This document shows, one piece after another, positions 45,759 through 58,100 of a DNA stretch of 64,000 nucleotides. The translations under genes and the position numbers were made by a program. This DNA is from Sclerotiophoma versabilis (lineage: Eukaryota; Ascomycota; Dothideomycetes; Pleosporales; Didymellaceae). The stretch is taken from the NCBI GenBank assembly GCA_012274445.1, contig JAAROD010000090.1, positions 372,001 to 436,000 on the forward strand, in the 5' to 3' direction. Within the stretch, counting starts at the first letter, position 1. Each line of letters begins with the position of its first letter. Below the pieces are notes generated by a model that had not been told where the DNA came from, did not search any database, and saw only the letters and a list, made by a program, of their open reading frames with translations.

Positions 45759-46812
45759 AGGGAAGGTTGAAGGTTCTATACGTCCGTTTAGTCATTCATG
45801 CTGCAGAGCGCCCTCAAGCTCGTGGATAAGTACGATACATATCTTACATATAACATATCGTTATATCCACGATAGTCGGGCATACATAACCCTCGTTGTG
45901 AGATGACACTGGTGCACACAGTGTGCTTGTTCGCTTAGTGGCCCCACGAAGCTGAGGAGACACAAGTGGCAAGGTGGAGTGTTCACACTCGCAAAGAACA
46001 AGTACGTCGTGGGGATTTCCTCCTATGGACTTGTGATGATAGGAGGAGGAGTGGGTGGTCGAAGCCAAGTCAAACACCGACCGCATACGGACGCCCCCAG
46101 ACCCACAGAACATGCAATCCTTCTCCTAGTCGCTGATTACTCGCAGTTGACCAATTCGCACGCTATGTATTTCAACCAATATGAGTAGACCAATACGAAG
46201 ACGACATGATCATCACGCCTCAATGCGCACTGTTACACACGAACACTTCTTCAATCGATAGATCTCGCTAACCAAAGTAGATAACAGATGGAATGCTGCT
46301 GGAGGTATGGACGCAGCCATGGCTGGAACAGATAAGCCGATCATATCGTCCATAAATGTCAGTTCGGACAACAGGCATCGAAGACGCAAGCATGCAATAA
46401 TGTAACAGTCTGGAAAATGAAGGAATCCGACTGTCAACCTCGCTGCAGGACAAGTGACAAAGGCTGACGGCTGGTGTTGATTACATCACGCAGCAGCGGC
46501 AATCCGCAGCTCTTGCCGCCATCATAACAGACAAGACAAGGCAGCCTGATGCCTCCCACGTCGCCACCCTTCTTCGCAACGTTGTTACATGGACTCCTAT
46601 ACAACTATTTTGTGATGCGCAGAGCTTGAACGTCGAGCTCAACCCCGGGAACGTACAATTCAACATAGGAGCAACGAGTTCAGAGATATCGGGTTGAAAT
46701 CAAATGGTATCGTCCACAACTTTCCCAGCAGGTCAACGACGAAAGGCCGTGTTGTCAAGAACTCGAGCTCTTATGCGAGCGTGAAGGCGAGTTATATCCC
46801 CACAAGCTGTAG
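45759..46812. other. Spacer in the decayed region
   Basis: About 1 kb of unrecognised sequence between the AIRS fragment and the kinase remnant. No readable homology was found in any frame. Confidence 0.4.
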
Positions 46813-48000
46813 TCGCAACTCCAGTTCTACTCCACCAACGACTTTGCTAGCGCCGTAGACCGAGTGGAGCGTCGCAGCGCCCCTGCTAGTCTGGCGTCGC
46901 TTGTTTTCAGCGGAACTTTGGCAGCACTTGAGGTAAGTAGGCATATATCTGTGGTTGCTACTTGGCCTATTATCGACTGTCACTACAGGCTGCTAGCGAC
47001 GCCAACGTAAAACTCACGCGCATTGCGGAACTCCTAGGAAATCTGAATACCTCAGTCCCACAGATCGGCACAAAAGTGTCTCTTTGCGCATCAGATTCCG
47101 GCCTCTCACAGATCTTGCATACTATATATACTGCTTACATGGACATCTTTCTGTTGGTAATATCAAGCTTTCGCTCACCGCAATCTGGTATGCTCCCCTG
47201 CGTACTGCTATCTGTCACTCACCTCGAGTTGATTCGATTTTGTCGTTAGCAACAACATCCGATCCCCTCCAATTCACCCGTAACGCAATCGAGAGCGCCA
47301 AACGAACATTTAAACAGCAGGATAGTGCGTTTCAGCGCTTGTATGATCAGTACTTGAAGCGGACGTCTATACACTTGGAGCATGATGCCTCGCAGCACGT
47401 GCATAAAGTTGGTCCTGTGGAGTCTCCGACCCTGGATCTACAGACCGGTACGAGGTGGTACCAAAGGCTCTTGGGCGTGGAACGGGAGAAGTGGTGCATA
47501 AAGTCCCAAACCGTAAGACCGGAGAAGTATTTGCACGGAAGCAGATCTTCATCACCGGCGACACGCAAGAGATCGAGGCGTGGGAGAAACAGGTTGTCAG
47601 TGAGGTTTCTATAATGAATTTGGTCCATTTCCATATCGCTCAAGTTAGGGAATGGGACAAGACGGTGGCGACATCCGAAATTACATGCGACATATACATC
47701 GAACCGGCTGCTGAATACAACCTCGAGGGATTTCTTGATGAATGCTACAGAAATGACAATCCCGATGAGGATGTGAAGAGGATTGTAACGTGGTTTGGCT
47801 GCCTACTGGATGCCCTGCGGTTTGCCCATCGACAGAGCGTAGTTCATATGGACATCAAACCGAAGAACATCCTTGTCAACAGATACAAGGTATACCTGGC
47901 CGATTTTGGCATATCGAGAGATCTTACGAACTACACTTCTGGAAATACCACTGGCTGTGCACCGATCGGAATCTTCTCCTACATAGCGCCTGAAGTGTAA
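46813..48000 (+). pseudogene. Frameshifted protein-kinase gene with helical N-terminal part
   Basis: The C-terminal piece (47455-48000) holds the core of an eukaryotic-type kinase domain: SEVSIMNLVHFHIAQV (alphaC to beta4-5), VVHMDIKPKNILV (catalytic loop with Asp and Asn), LADFGIS and YIAPEV. It breaks off right after the APE motif, so most of the C-lobe is missing. Upstream, at about 46813-47250, a helical segment (QFYSTNDFASAVDRVERR, spliced by a GTAAGT...CTACAG intron of about 55 bases to AASDANVKLTRIAELLGNL) looks like the N-terminal region of fungal STAND or NACHT-type proteins (DUF7708-like). At least two frameshifts, near 47160-47200 and near 47450, separate the pieces, and no ATG starts the kinase part (GTG at 47455). 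A stop at 46810-46812 closes the upstream frame. Confidence 0.72.
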
Positions 48001-49205
48001 GCTGAGGCTATGCAAAACATTCTTATTTGTACTGAAAATGAAAACATATGACTCCTTGATTTGTCTATCTCGTCTGCCCAGGGAATGGCATCCTGTGCAC
48101 CAATCTCTGAGATAGTCTTAGCCGCAGCTTTGCAGCCCATTTCAACGGCCTTCCTGATGTCCCATTGCAAGGGTTTGGTATGGTTCTGTCTCACAAATTC
48201 CATGGTATAGTAGCCGACGAAGCTATCGCTATGTATCGTGTCAGTTTCCATGTTGCACAGTAATCTGCCTGTCTTACCCTGCTCCAGTAGTATCCTTACG
48301 GTTTGCGACCCTCTCTGCATCGACAAAACCCTCCACATCATTATCAGTAGCATAGTATGCACCTTCGTCGCCAAGATGGATCGCTGGGTTTTTTACTCCC
48401 CAGCTTAAGAAGTTTTCGGCGGCCTCCTCCCATGATTCGTGCGTGGCCAGCTCTGCAGCCTCCTCCCCACTCAGCTCAGCGGCTTCATTCCTGTCGAGAA
48501 TAAGATGGGTCATGTTCTTGTAAGTTTCGGTTAGGATGTAGGATACAGGAGAGGGGTTGAACAACGTGGCGACCTTGTCCTTTAGTTGCCATGGCCAGAA
48601 CTTCTTCAATCGTTTCGCGTCTTGTCTCCAGGTGGCATACGAACAAATCTGGCATAAAGCCCTGCGCAAGGCAGGTGACTGAGTCTACCTCTGATGGTAG
48701 CCATCCCGTATTCGCACCAGGAAATCCAACATCTCTCGACTGCTTTGTCCTTGTGTTTACAAACACCGCACGAATACCAGTTAGAACCTCTTTGCCCACT
48801 GACTAGACACTGGTAACGTCGACGTGGTTTTTTTTATTTCAAGGCTCTTTTTGAGTTGATTTCCAAATGCATCTGTCCCTACGTTCGCGTCCAAGTACAC
48901 ACGAACGATGTGTCGCATTACGCTACTTGCATTGAATCCAATACCGATTGACGTGCCGTACCGTCTCCGATCGCTCTCGGCGCAACCAGATCAGCGACCG
49001 GATTTTCGTATTGAGCCCGATAGATAGCTATCAACGTGTTCGGACCTTTCCCTCCCGGTTTGTATGCAAGACTTTGCGCTTCCAAAGAGCCGTCGTCTGT
49101 GGGCATCCGGTCAACTTCGTACAACAGATCCATACCAGCCCCACCAACTACAGCTACGACAAAGGTGCTCTCCATGTCTGTCTTGGAACGGGTCCTGGGC
49201 GGCAT
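47979..49205 (-). pseudogene. PfkB-family ribokinase pseudogene
   Basis: The ATG at 49205 opens the usual PfkB start: FVVAVVGGAGMDLLYEVDRMP and the substrate block AYKPGGKGPNT. Later pieces carry PSPVSYILTETYKNMTHLI, RNEAAELSG, WGVKNPAIHLG and the catalytic KDTTGAGDSFVGYY motif, with a C-terminal GAQDAIPWADEID. The GD of this motif is restored by a clean 49-base GT-AG intron (48277-48229). Coding continuity is broken: frame change by about 48920, a run of eight T (48828-48835) at another frame change, an in-frame TAG at 48805-48803 and a further frame change near 48575. So it is a pseudogene of a gene that phosphorylated ribose or a similar sugar. Its 3' end overlaps the kinase remnant on the other strand by about 20 bases. 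Confidence 0.82.
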
Positions 49206-50173
49206 ATTTGGAGTACTCGTGCGCTCATGAAGCGGCAGAAGCCTCGGGCTTAAGAGTGCAGCAGAGAGTTGTAAACGACAATTCACGGAAAAGCAGAGGT
49301 CGCCGTGAAGGTCATCATGTTTGCAGAGCCTGATGCGGCAGGCTGACGTTCAGTCCAGCACACGACGTCGATTGCCACCTGGCAGCCGCGTTATGCAGGC
49401 ACGAGGCGGGGTCTGCGATGCCACGAAGAAGCAGCCTTGGTTTGTGAGCAGCACGTGTCGTGAGGCCCGAGGGATTTGCGAGCCGGCTGCAATGGCTCAG
49501 GCTCCTCCTAATTACTATGATTGTGTCGTTCAGCAAGTGCAATGCTCTAAATCTCTACTACCTCAGCAGAGTGGCTTATCAAGGTACCGCCTGGCCTGAG
49601 TCTTTGTCTGGTGGAGCGGTCTTCGTAGCGTCGGTAATTGAGGGGAGGGAGGGTTCGTGGCATATAGTACGTAGTACATCATCATCCGACATGCTGGCTG
49701 CGACACTCAACAGCAGACCAGACATTTCATTTCATTTCACTTCACATGCAGGCGGGGACTGTGTTGTGTAACTGGACTTTTCGACTATTTCAACGCTCTG
49801 CTGCTATGCTTGTATGCACGCTGGGCCTGACGGCTATCTACTCTTCCGCCGCTTTGTGGAATGGAATAACTATGTGGAATGAATAACTATGGTGAAGATG
49901 ATGGAGAAACGACGCCGTGGCTTCATGCAATGCGATTCAGCTCGCTACACTCTACGCTCGCTCATGCAGGATTCAAGGAGAGACATGATGGTGACAACAA
50001 CAAGTAAATGATTAGGAACAAGTACATACAAGAAGTGAAGAAGATGGATGCCCGGCGGCACGAAGCCTGGGCGGTGAAGAGTAGGAATGAGGTTGTGGAT
50101 ATATAGATGCGATGCGATGAAATGCGGGAGGATACTGTACAGGCGGGGTGGGGATGGGTATCAGGCGACGTGA
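49206..50173. other. Intergenic
   Basis: About 970 bases between the ribokinase remnant and the ferric reductase 3' end. Small repeats occur (ATTTC units around 49725-49742; a duplicated TGGAAT(G)GAATAACTATG at about 49858-49892). No gene seen. Confidence 0.5.
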
Positions 50174-52141
50174 CTAGTAGGTAAACGCCTCTTCGATGAA
50201 GTCGACGCATCCCTCTGTCATCCACGGGCGAACCGCGGCGCGCACTCCATCCGCCATACCGCCAGAAGCGCAGACAGTAACCGCCATCGCACCCACACGT
50301 CCGCGCACCTCCTCTTCAATCAGTGTGTCCATCTTCGGACGCCCCGCAAACATCTTGACAGTCTCGCTGCTGCTCTCGACGCGCCCCTTGGGCCGCGAGA
50401 TGAACAGCTTGATCCGCAGACACTGCTTGCGTCCGGGCATGCGCAGGATCTCGTCCATCCACGGACGCACCCACTCCAGACAATCGCTGTCGGGCACCGT
50501 CCAGATGAGTACGATCCTTTGTGTGGCCGTGGTGCCACGGTGGAACCCGTTGATCAGGTGCTTCAGGTACATGACCTGGTGCGTGATGCCCACTCCACCG
50601 GCGAACAGGACGAGCGTGCCGTAGGAGTCGAGGCTGTGGTGGCCGCCGTAGGGGCCCTCGATGAAGCCCCAGGTCGAGAATGTCTCGTTGGGTGCTTTGC
50701 ATGCGCGCTCGTACATTTTGCGCGTCAGGCCTGTCCGCGCGCGGCAAATGAGAGAGATTTGCTTTGATTTCTGCCTCGCGCCGGGCGCCATCAGGGCGTC
50801 GCCTTCGAGGATGGGGAGTGTCATTTCCTTGGATTCGGGAGTAAGCGTTGGCGCCCACGCGACAGAGAAGGGATGGCTGTGCAGTCCGGCCATGGCGGGC
50901 ATCCACATATGCACGTGGCAGCCAGGGCGCGGTGTCCATTCACGGACCATGTCGATGGTGACGCGGACTGCCTCACCGGGCATGGCCTCGACGCGGATGC
51001 GCGACTTTTGCTTCAGAGAGAGGCCGAAGTAGGTGATTGAGGCGAGACGGCAGAACCACTCGCCCGCCCAGAAGAAAAAGATAAGGTGCATCCAGGGGAC
51101 TTGCGGCAGGGCGTGAAGCTCGAGGTGCTTGTAGAGGCCAACAAGGGCGGCGATGACCATGAGGCGGTGGATGGAGAGGAAGGTCTCGTAGAAAGCGTGA
51201 CGGAAGGGCGACCATGCTTGAATGCCGAGGAAGGTGAATGCGACAGTGCCGACCATGCCCCAGCCGTAGGAGCCTTCGTGAGCAAGACCGTTGGAGACTG
51301 CCTGCCAGCCTCCGCCATCGGCAGTGTTGTACATCCAGGAGATGGTGTGGACGATGGCCTCCAGGATAGTGATACGAGCAGCCCAGCGGTGGAAGAGGTT
51401 GAAGTCATCGTACGAGACCTGGAGAAGGGTGATGAGGGGGTTGTTGCGGAGAGCGAAGAGGATTGTGGGGATCAGGTTCAGGGCGGCCAATGTTCCACTG
51501 CGCCCACGCAGCGCGGCAACGGTTTCCTTGTGGTCGAGAACGCTATACGGCAGCGCAACGCACCACGCAACGTTCAATCCAACGTAGATGACAAGCATGA
51601 TTGTGTGCCATCGTCCCGGGAGTGTTCCGTTGTCGATTGCGCTGCTGATCTGGAACTGGGCGTTGTGCTTCTTCTTCCAGAGCGGTGCCTGCAAGAGATG
51701 GCGGTTGAGCCAGGGCCACCAGGAGGTCTGGTTCGTGGCCCAGTATGCCTGGCGCGAGGGGTTGCCCATCACAGTCAAATGACGGTTGTGGCGCCACCAC
51801 ATGTTAGCCACGCGCAGGCCAAGCAGCACGACGGCCATGCCCACCAACATGTACAGGAAGGTGTCGACCCACAGAAAGTTTCCTATCTGGTCGACACCGG
51901 TCAGCCCATACGAGTACTTGAGGCCATCGAAGTCGGCGGCATCCCAGCCATCGAGGAAGTGGCGCCGTGTGAGAGAGGTGTTGAGGGCGGGGTGCTCCAC
52001 CGGGGAGACGGCGAGGTCAGACATGTGTGCCATGTCTCGGATGGTTTGTTTGTTGTTGTACAGGGTCGCCAGGGCCTTGTGTGCGGAAGAATGTGAGTGC
52101 GGAGAGCGAAGGTGAGTGTCGAAATGGGCGAAATGTGACAT
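50174..52141 (-). CDS. Ferric reductase (FRE family), plasma-membrane metalloreductase
   Basis: Single-exon protein of 655 residues from the ATG at 52141. A hydrophobic part at residues about 85-345 holds six or seven membrane segments. The two histidine pairs of the bis-haem ferric reductase core are visible: HRWAARITILEAIVHT (about 251 and 265) and SIHRLMVIAALVGLYKH (about 320 and 334). The C-terminal half is a ferredoxin-reductase-like module. It has the FAD motif HPFSVAW (about 424), the NADPH loop LFAGGVGITH (about 513) and a C-terminal CASGGMADG. Such proteins pass electrons from NADPH through FAD and haem to extracellular Fe(III) or Cu(II). No signal peptide is evident, and ATGs at codons 36 and 39 are alternative starts. 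No ferroxidase or iron permease gene lies beside it, so a role in high-affinity iron uptake is not supported by context. Confidence 0.9.
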   Translation of the reverse strand: MSHFAHFDTHLRSPHSHSSAHKALATLYNNKQTIRDMAHMSDLAVSPVEHPALNTSLTRRHFLDGWDAADFDGLKYSYGLTGVDQIGNFLWVDTFLYMLVGMAVVLLGLRVANMWWRHNRHLTVMGNPSRQAYWATNQTSWWPWLNRHLLQAPLWKKKHNAQFQISSAIDNGTLPGRWHTIMLVIYVGLNVAWCVALPYSVLDHKETVAALRGRSGTLAALNLIPTILFALRNNPLITLLQVSYDDFNLFHRWAARITILEAIVHTISWMYNTADGGGWQAVSNGLAHEGSYGWGMVGTVAFTFLGIQAWSPFRHAFYETFLSIHRLMVIAALVGLYKHLELHALPQVPWMHLIFFFWAGEWFCRLASITYFGLSLKQKSRIRVEAMPGEAVRVTIDMVREWTPRPGCHVHMWMPAMAGLHSHPFSVAWAPTLTPESKEMTLPILEGDALMAPGARQKSKQISLICRARTGLTRKMYERACKAPNETFSTWGFIEGPYGGHHSLDSYGTLVLFAGGVGITHQVMYLKHLINGFHRGTTATQRIVLIWTVPDSDCLEWVRPWMDEILRMPGRKQCLRIKLFISRPKGRVESSSETVKMFAGRPKMDTLIEEEVRGRVGAMAVTVCASGGMADGVRAAVRPWMTEGCVDFIEEAFTY

Positions 52142-55100
52142 GAAGAGTGGGTGAATGGTAGCGCACGACCGGGTGCGAGTGCCGAAAGGTGTGCTGGAAG
52201 GGAGAAATGCGCAAAGTTGGTTAAAGCTCTATCCCAAATGACGATGTGCGTGGTCGAGAAGGTCGAAAAGCAATCGATCTTGACAGGGTGGGATAAAGTA
52301 GAAGACTGGTCACCGTGAATGCATCACAATATCCTGAACAGTGTTTGTGCAGGCTTCAAAGTGAGTACACAATGGCGAAGAAGAGCCGTCGACAATGCGC
52401 AGCACTATCGCGGTTGTTGAAGCAGATGACGTCTTCTGGTCGAGGGGGGCAGTGAGTGACCAGGAATAGGAGGCTGGGCGCGAAAGCGAAGGTGAATGAG
52501 AAGAGCAGAGCGGGAGCTTGCAGTCAATAAGCCTCAGTGAATGTCCAGGGGTGGCGGTGATGGTGAGTGACGTGTGGCGTAGAATGGGTCGTGGATCAGG
52601 CGGGCGAGAAACGATTGTATGTACACTGTTGCCGTAGCGAAGGAGCAACAGGACGGTCCAGAAGCGAATGAAATCTAGGACAACAGGGAAAAGATCCGCG
52701 GCGTGAAGAGCTCGTCGAGGGGACAGCACGAACTTGTGGGCGGAGAGGGCACGTCTTGAGTCTATGAGCGCGGGTCAGCCAATGGAGCGCTGGCCCCACT
52801 TGAATTATCGCACGGCGTGAAACAGCAGCCGGAAGCCAGGGGCTGCGGCCAACCAGTCGCCGGACGTGCCTGGCAGAACCGTCGAAACGGCCAGGATGAG
52901 AACCTTGCAGAGGCTCAGCTCACCGTCTTTCGAGTGGCCAACCAGGCCTGCGAGCGGGCCAGGCCGCCAATGTGCTTGACGCTGGCGGTGCTGCCGACCT
53001 CCGTCTTGAGCACGCCGCTGTCCACTCTGGCGCCTGTCCTACGCCGAGAGCAAGAGAGGAATACGATCGTGCGTACTCGACAGCCAAGCAGCTTCTCCAT
53101 ACTTGTAGCGTCTTGCCGCACAAGCTCCCGGCCTCTGCCGTGCTGAACTTTCTCCCACGTAGAGCCCTCCCACCACCTGAGCATCGCAGCAGTGTCGTCC
53201 CTGAAATTGCATCAGAACCAACAGATGAACACGGGGGTTCCAGGAATCCCACGCGGAAAAACCCAGCTGCTCATCCGTTTCTGTGCGCAGACTCCGGGCG
53301 TCTGGAACTGCTGCTCGTCATGATGCTGGCGCCGATCCACCAAATCCGTCATCAATCGTGACGGCCCTCCGATGCGCCGCCCCTGCCTTCATCTTGCAAT
53401 CTCCTCTACCTCCGTCCAAGAATCCGCAGCGCCCTGCCAATCTCCACTATCAGCGCCTAAGACCTTCTTTCCGCTGCCGTTTGATTTCCGAGGCCTTGCC
53501 ATTCGACACGGACTCGACTGTCCGCTGTCAGGCGGGGGCCGGAACTTGCCTTGACGTCGTTTGGCCGTCTCTGATAGGCCACGACATTGGTCGTCGTCGA
53601 CGAGAGAGACAGACGAGAAACATGTGCCATCCACGCTGAGATGCCATGCACTGATCACGCCTGCGTCATGCGATGAGCTACCCTTGAAATCTTTGAAAAT
53701 GGAAGGAAGTCCTCAAGACCTATCCGAACTCCATCACGAGCCCTCTTCAGGCAAAATCCCAACATGGCTTTTCAACACCTCCGGTACGCATGAACACGTT
53801 TTGTTTCGCGTTTGTAGCCGATGACGAAACCGGTTGGCACCTCGCTACCGCTGTCAAGATACCCGTTCTCCATATCATGCTCGTCTATCGTGACAGCCGG
53901 AGTGAGAGTGTTTTGAGAGCGCCGAAACAGCCACGTCCCAGTTTGGACACGCGCATGAACGCACTCGACCTGTGCAGCAAATTTCACGTGTCTATTGTTT
54001 GAAAACACCATGACCCACGTACACCCACCCACCCCACCAGATCCTTCGTGGACATTTCTGCATGTCGAGCACACGATGGATCACGATAGAAGCAAATTCT
54101 TCTCAATGCCGAGGTGCTGGACATGCTCGATCGGTCCCCTGCGCCGCCGCACTCCAGTGCAGCTGCAAGGAGTTTCCACGACACCCTCAACATCGTGATA
54201 GTAAGTCGTCTGTCGCCCTTTGCCGCCGCCGCCAGCCATCGCAATTACACAATATGCGTGTACTGCTAGTTGGTAGTTGTAGTACAAGCGGCTACACTCC
54301 TAGCGACGCGCCGGGCTCACTCGCAGCGAATCGCCCACAATCCATCAGTCTCTACTGCAGCATCGACAAACACCAACCTTCTCGAAGCCTCTCCCGTCCG
54401 CATACAATCACGCCAAAAATCCAATCTCCATCGCAACCGCACTCGCTCAGACGACCACTCGTCTACACGGCAAAGTTGGACGTCTCCACCCGTCCAAAAA
54501 GCTTAATGAAACGCTTCATCCTCCCACCAACCCCCATCACGTTAGCGCACTGCTAAACACAGCACCGTATCCAATGCCCAGCACCATCTCCATGTACATG
54601 AAACGTTTCGATATCCTAGCCGTCTTAGCATTTTTCTACTCTACACTGTTAGGCCTTGGCAAGTGCAGGCTGCTTTACACTCGGCTGTGCACTCCCCTCG
54701 ACTTCCTTGCTGAAGATCATACAAGCCAATACAGTGCCTCAGTGCTCCGAAACAATTGGCTTACAGTCTCGATTGTTGTTTTTATCCTTCTCGGCCCGTT
54801 TGAGGGGCCGCTCATACTTGTCATACATGTTCAATGTTGATGTGGCTGGGCGGCGGAAGCGCTATCCGTCTGCCTGGAAGCTGGGCGCGGGGCTAATTGT
54901 GCTGAGACGGGTTTGTGGGAGAGTGTGATGCTCGTCGAGCAATACTATCAGGTGAGGGACAGCTGCACGTGTGATTGTAGGACTACCTCGGTGAATGAAG
55001 ATGTGCAGAATAGGTTGTAGGGTGAAGTGATAGAGTGCGATTCGTCTGCAGATAGTGGCATGACATGGACAAGGGCAAGATCGACATGATTGAAGCAGTC

Positions 55101-55179
55101 CATCAGCGCTCAAACACGGCACGGCAGACTATCTACCATAGCTAACAATGCATTCATTACACTTCTACATTTCCTTCTT
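52142..55179. other. Gene-poor 3.0-kb region
   Basis: Upstream of the ferric reductase gene and downstream of the CPS1/DIP2 gene. Only short frames occur, and none shows a domain. An 88-codon frame at 54574 has two hydrophobic stretches but no other support, so it is not called. Confidence 0.45.
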
Positions 55180-58100
55180 CTACTTCGCTTGTCCCGGGCT
55201 GCTGCCCCCTGCAAAATTCATCTGCGCCAATGCATCTCTGGTCCAACTGTCATTGCTCGCTGTCGAATCCCTGTTCGCAACCCTCAACCCACCGCCTCCT
55301 CTCCCACCATACCCATCGTCCTCACTCGAGTACTGTCTCTGCAGTTCATCCTGCCCTGGATTCTGGACCTGATACTGCTGTTGTCGCTGTTGGGTAAGAT
55401 CGGGCTGGTACTGCTGAAACTGCATGGGCTGGTATTGCATTGGCTCGTCGGGCTTTGCGCTGCCGACGCGGAGGATGGAGGGGATGGGATCGCTGGTTTT
55501 GCGTTGGTGGGCTTCATACTGCTGTTGCTGCGGACGTTGCTGGTAGCTTCCGTTGTGGGAGGGGCCGTCGACAGGACTATCGAAGACCCCAGCGCCTGCC
55601 GGGTCTACGGGGGAATAACCCATTATGGGATTATGCTGCAGGCTTGGATTTGACAGGAAGTCACGTCTTGGGTCTGTGGGCGTCCTCTCGTTCCTGTCAC
55701 CATCATCGAATGAGGGGCCGGCGTGATTCGGATCAAGAGACAGTGATTGCGTCCGATTCTCTAGCTCCGGGATATTATACTGCGGTGCGTAGTTGTCGTA
55801 GCCTTGTTGCGCTTGTGCTGGTATCTCAGCAGCACCTGGCGGGTACTGGGGTTGCTGTTGAGCATTGAGCTCCTGCATCGAGGCACGATGCGAGAGGTGC
55901 ATGCTGTTCAGCTGCGCCTGCGCTGTGAGACCAAGTGTGCTGCTGGCGCGCATGGAGCCCTTTGTGCTGGCTGGACCTCTCATGAAGGTCGATGTACTTG
56001 TTCGATGAACTGGCTCTTCGCTAATCATTTGTGTATCAGAACCATTGGGGTCGCGGATGCTGTATTGAGCGATTGTGCGCATCTTGCGAGTGACCCAGCC
56101 TGCCAGGATCTTGCCTCTCTGTTTCTCGCCGAGACGCGAGCGGTGGAAATCACCCTTTTGAACAAAGGCAACAATGTCAATGACGAGCTGGTGCTCGTTC
56201 AGGATGGCGTTAACAATGACAGGCACCATAGATGCGAGAAAGTTGCGACGGAAAATTTCCACAACAACCACAACCAAGCCTCCAGCCTGGAATACGGCGC
56301 AGCCTTGGGGAACGATGTTTCGGTGACAGCGTTCTACTGACGACTCAATATCCATACTGAAATGGTTCAAGCCGTTCACATCGAACGTGTCTCCAATGCT
56401 GCCCAGTACGAACAACACTTGCATGTCGACAGGTGCTCCTCCAGGGCCAATGGGTCTTGTAACATTGTGCAAGAATCCAAGGTCTCCGGTACGCACATAT
56501 CTGACATTTGGATCTCCGTCCAGGGTTCTTCCGTTGAACCGCTCTGCATCCAGACGCTCCTTGGAGCCATAGAAGCTGTGTGCATTGGCTTCAGACTGTA
56601 CCCAGATCTCACCATACTCGCCAACCAGGCAGAGCTGGTTAGTCTCTGGATTGACGATACTGATCTGCGTGCTCACGGGCACCATGCCAGAGTCTTGCAC
56701 TTGTAATGCGTTTGGCTCAACGTCCGGGTCTACTGGCATGACAAGACCGCGCCGTAACGCATTAACGTCAAGATGCAACTCGATTGGCTCGATGCACATG
56801 TATGACCGTGAGGCGACCATTGGGTTCAGCACATGTGAATACACTGTGTTGATGGCAGTACGGTCGAGGTTTGCGGGGGCAAAATGTACGCGGCATCGTT
56901 GGTCTGTTGTGGAGTTAGCAAGCGATAATAGAATGTGTTCCGTCAAACTTACAAACATCGACGCGTGGTCGGCCGTCAGTCGCAATCATCAAGTTCTTCA
57001 GTTCGTGAAGATGCATTGTCTTCCCCGCACCTCGTGCTATGGCGTGGTCCAACATCTGGCTTGTCGCATAAGCATCCTTGATCTTGTACCTAGACATGGT
57101 CTGGAACAGCAGGTTGGGGTTCTGCGCGAAATCAACTGGCGAAACAAGGTATGTAGGTGCGGCCAAGAAGATGCCCATGATGCAGGTGTGAATGAAACCG
57201 AGACCGATAGTACTTCTGACACATCCTAGGACTGGTCTGGTGCTCGTCATCTGACAAGTCTCTTTCTGGACCTTGCAGAGAGCCATAATATTGCTATGGC
57301 CCAATTGCACAGCGATGCGTCGTTGGTCTGGTGTCCAGTATGTCCAAACAAGAACGGGATATCCGTCTTGAACCCAAGCAGGCCTGATGGTCAGGCCCAA
57401 GTCACGACAACCGCTTGATTGCTTAGGTGGCTTTGTCGTGTTGTACATGTGCGGTATGTTTACCTTGAGGATAGCCGCGGACTGCTTGAGATGCTGCGAC
57501 ACCTGTTTGACCTTCATGAGATGATCAACATCGACGTTGACTAGGATAGCCTTGATCTTGAAGTCTGCAACGATGTGAAGTAAAGCAGGCGCATCCTCGT
57601 TGAGCCTGTTCTGATCAATAGGTGCCATTGGGATGGCGACGGCGCCCAGTACAAAACAGGCGTGAACGGCATACACGAAATCCTCGGAATGTGTGTACAT
57701 CAGCAGAAGATGATCGCCAGCCTTGACCTTGACCTTGTTCTTGAGGTACATGGCGGCACTGGCGACCTTTTGGTCAAACTTCTTCCAGTTGACGCCCTTG
57801 CCCTCCTTGCCTCTTCCATCGATCGTACAGTAGGCAAGCTCTTCAGCTTGACGTGACACACGCCATTGCATAAGATCATGGATATTCGAGAACTGGTTGA
57901 GCGGTGTTGATGTGCGGTCGTCGATGACAACCTCTCGGTGATCAACTCCAGAGTACTGCTTATCCTGCAGCATCAGGTACTGTTGTCGAGCCATGGAGGC
58001 GTCGAAAGACCACATTCCTCCCGCAGGATCATCACCTAGAGCGATGTTCTGCACTGACCGTTCCACGCCAAACTTGACGTGAACGCAAGGCAATGAACCA

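Noticed and set aside
54574..54840. 88-codon frame with two hydrophobic stretches
   Set aside because: Could be a small membrane protein, but nothing else supports it.
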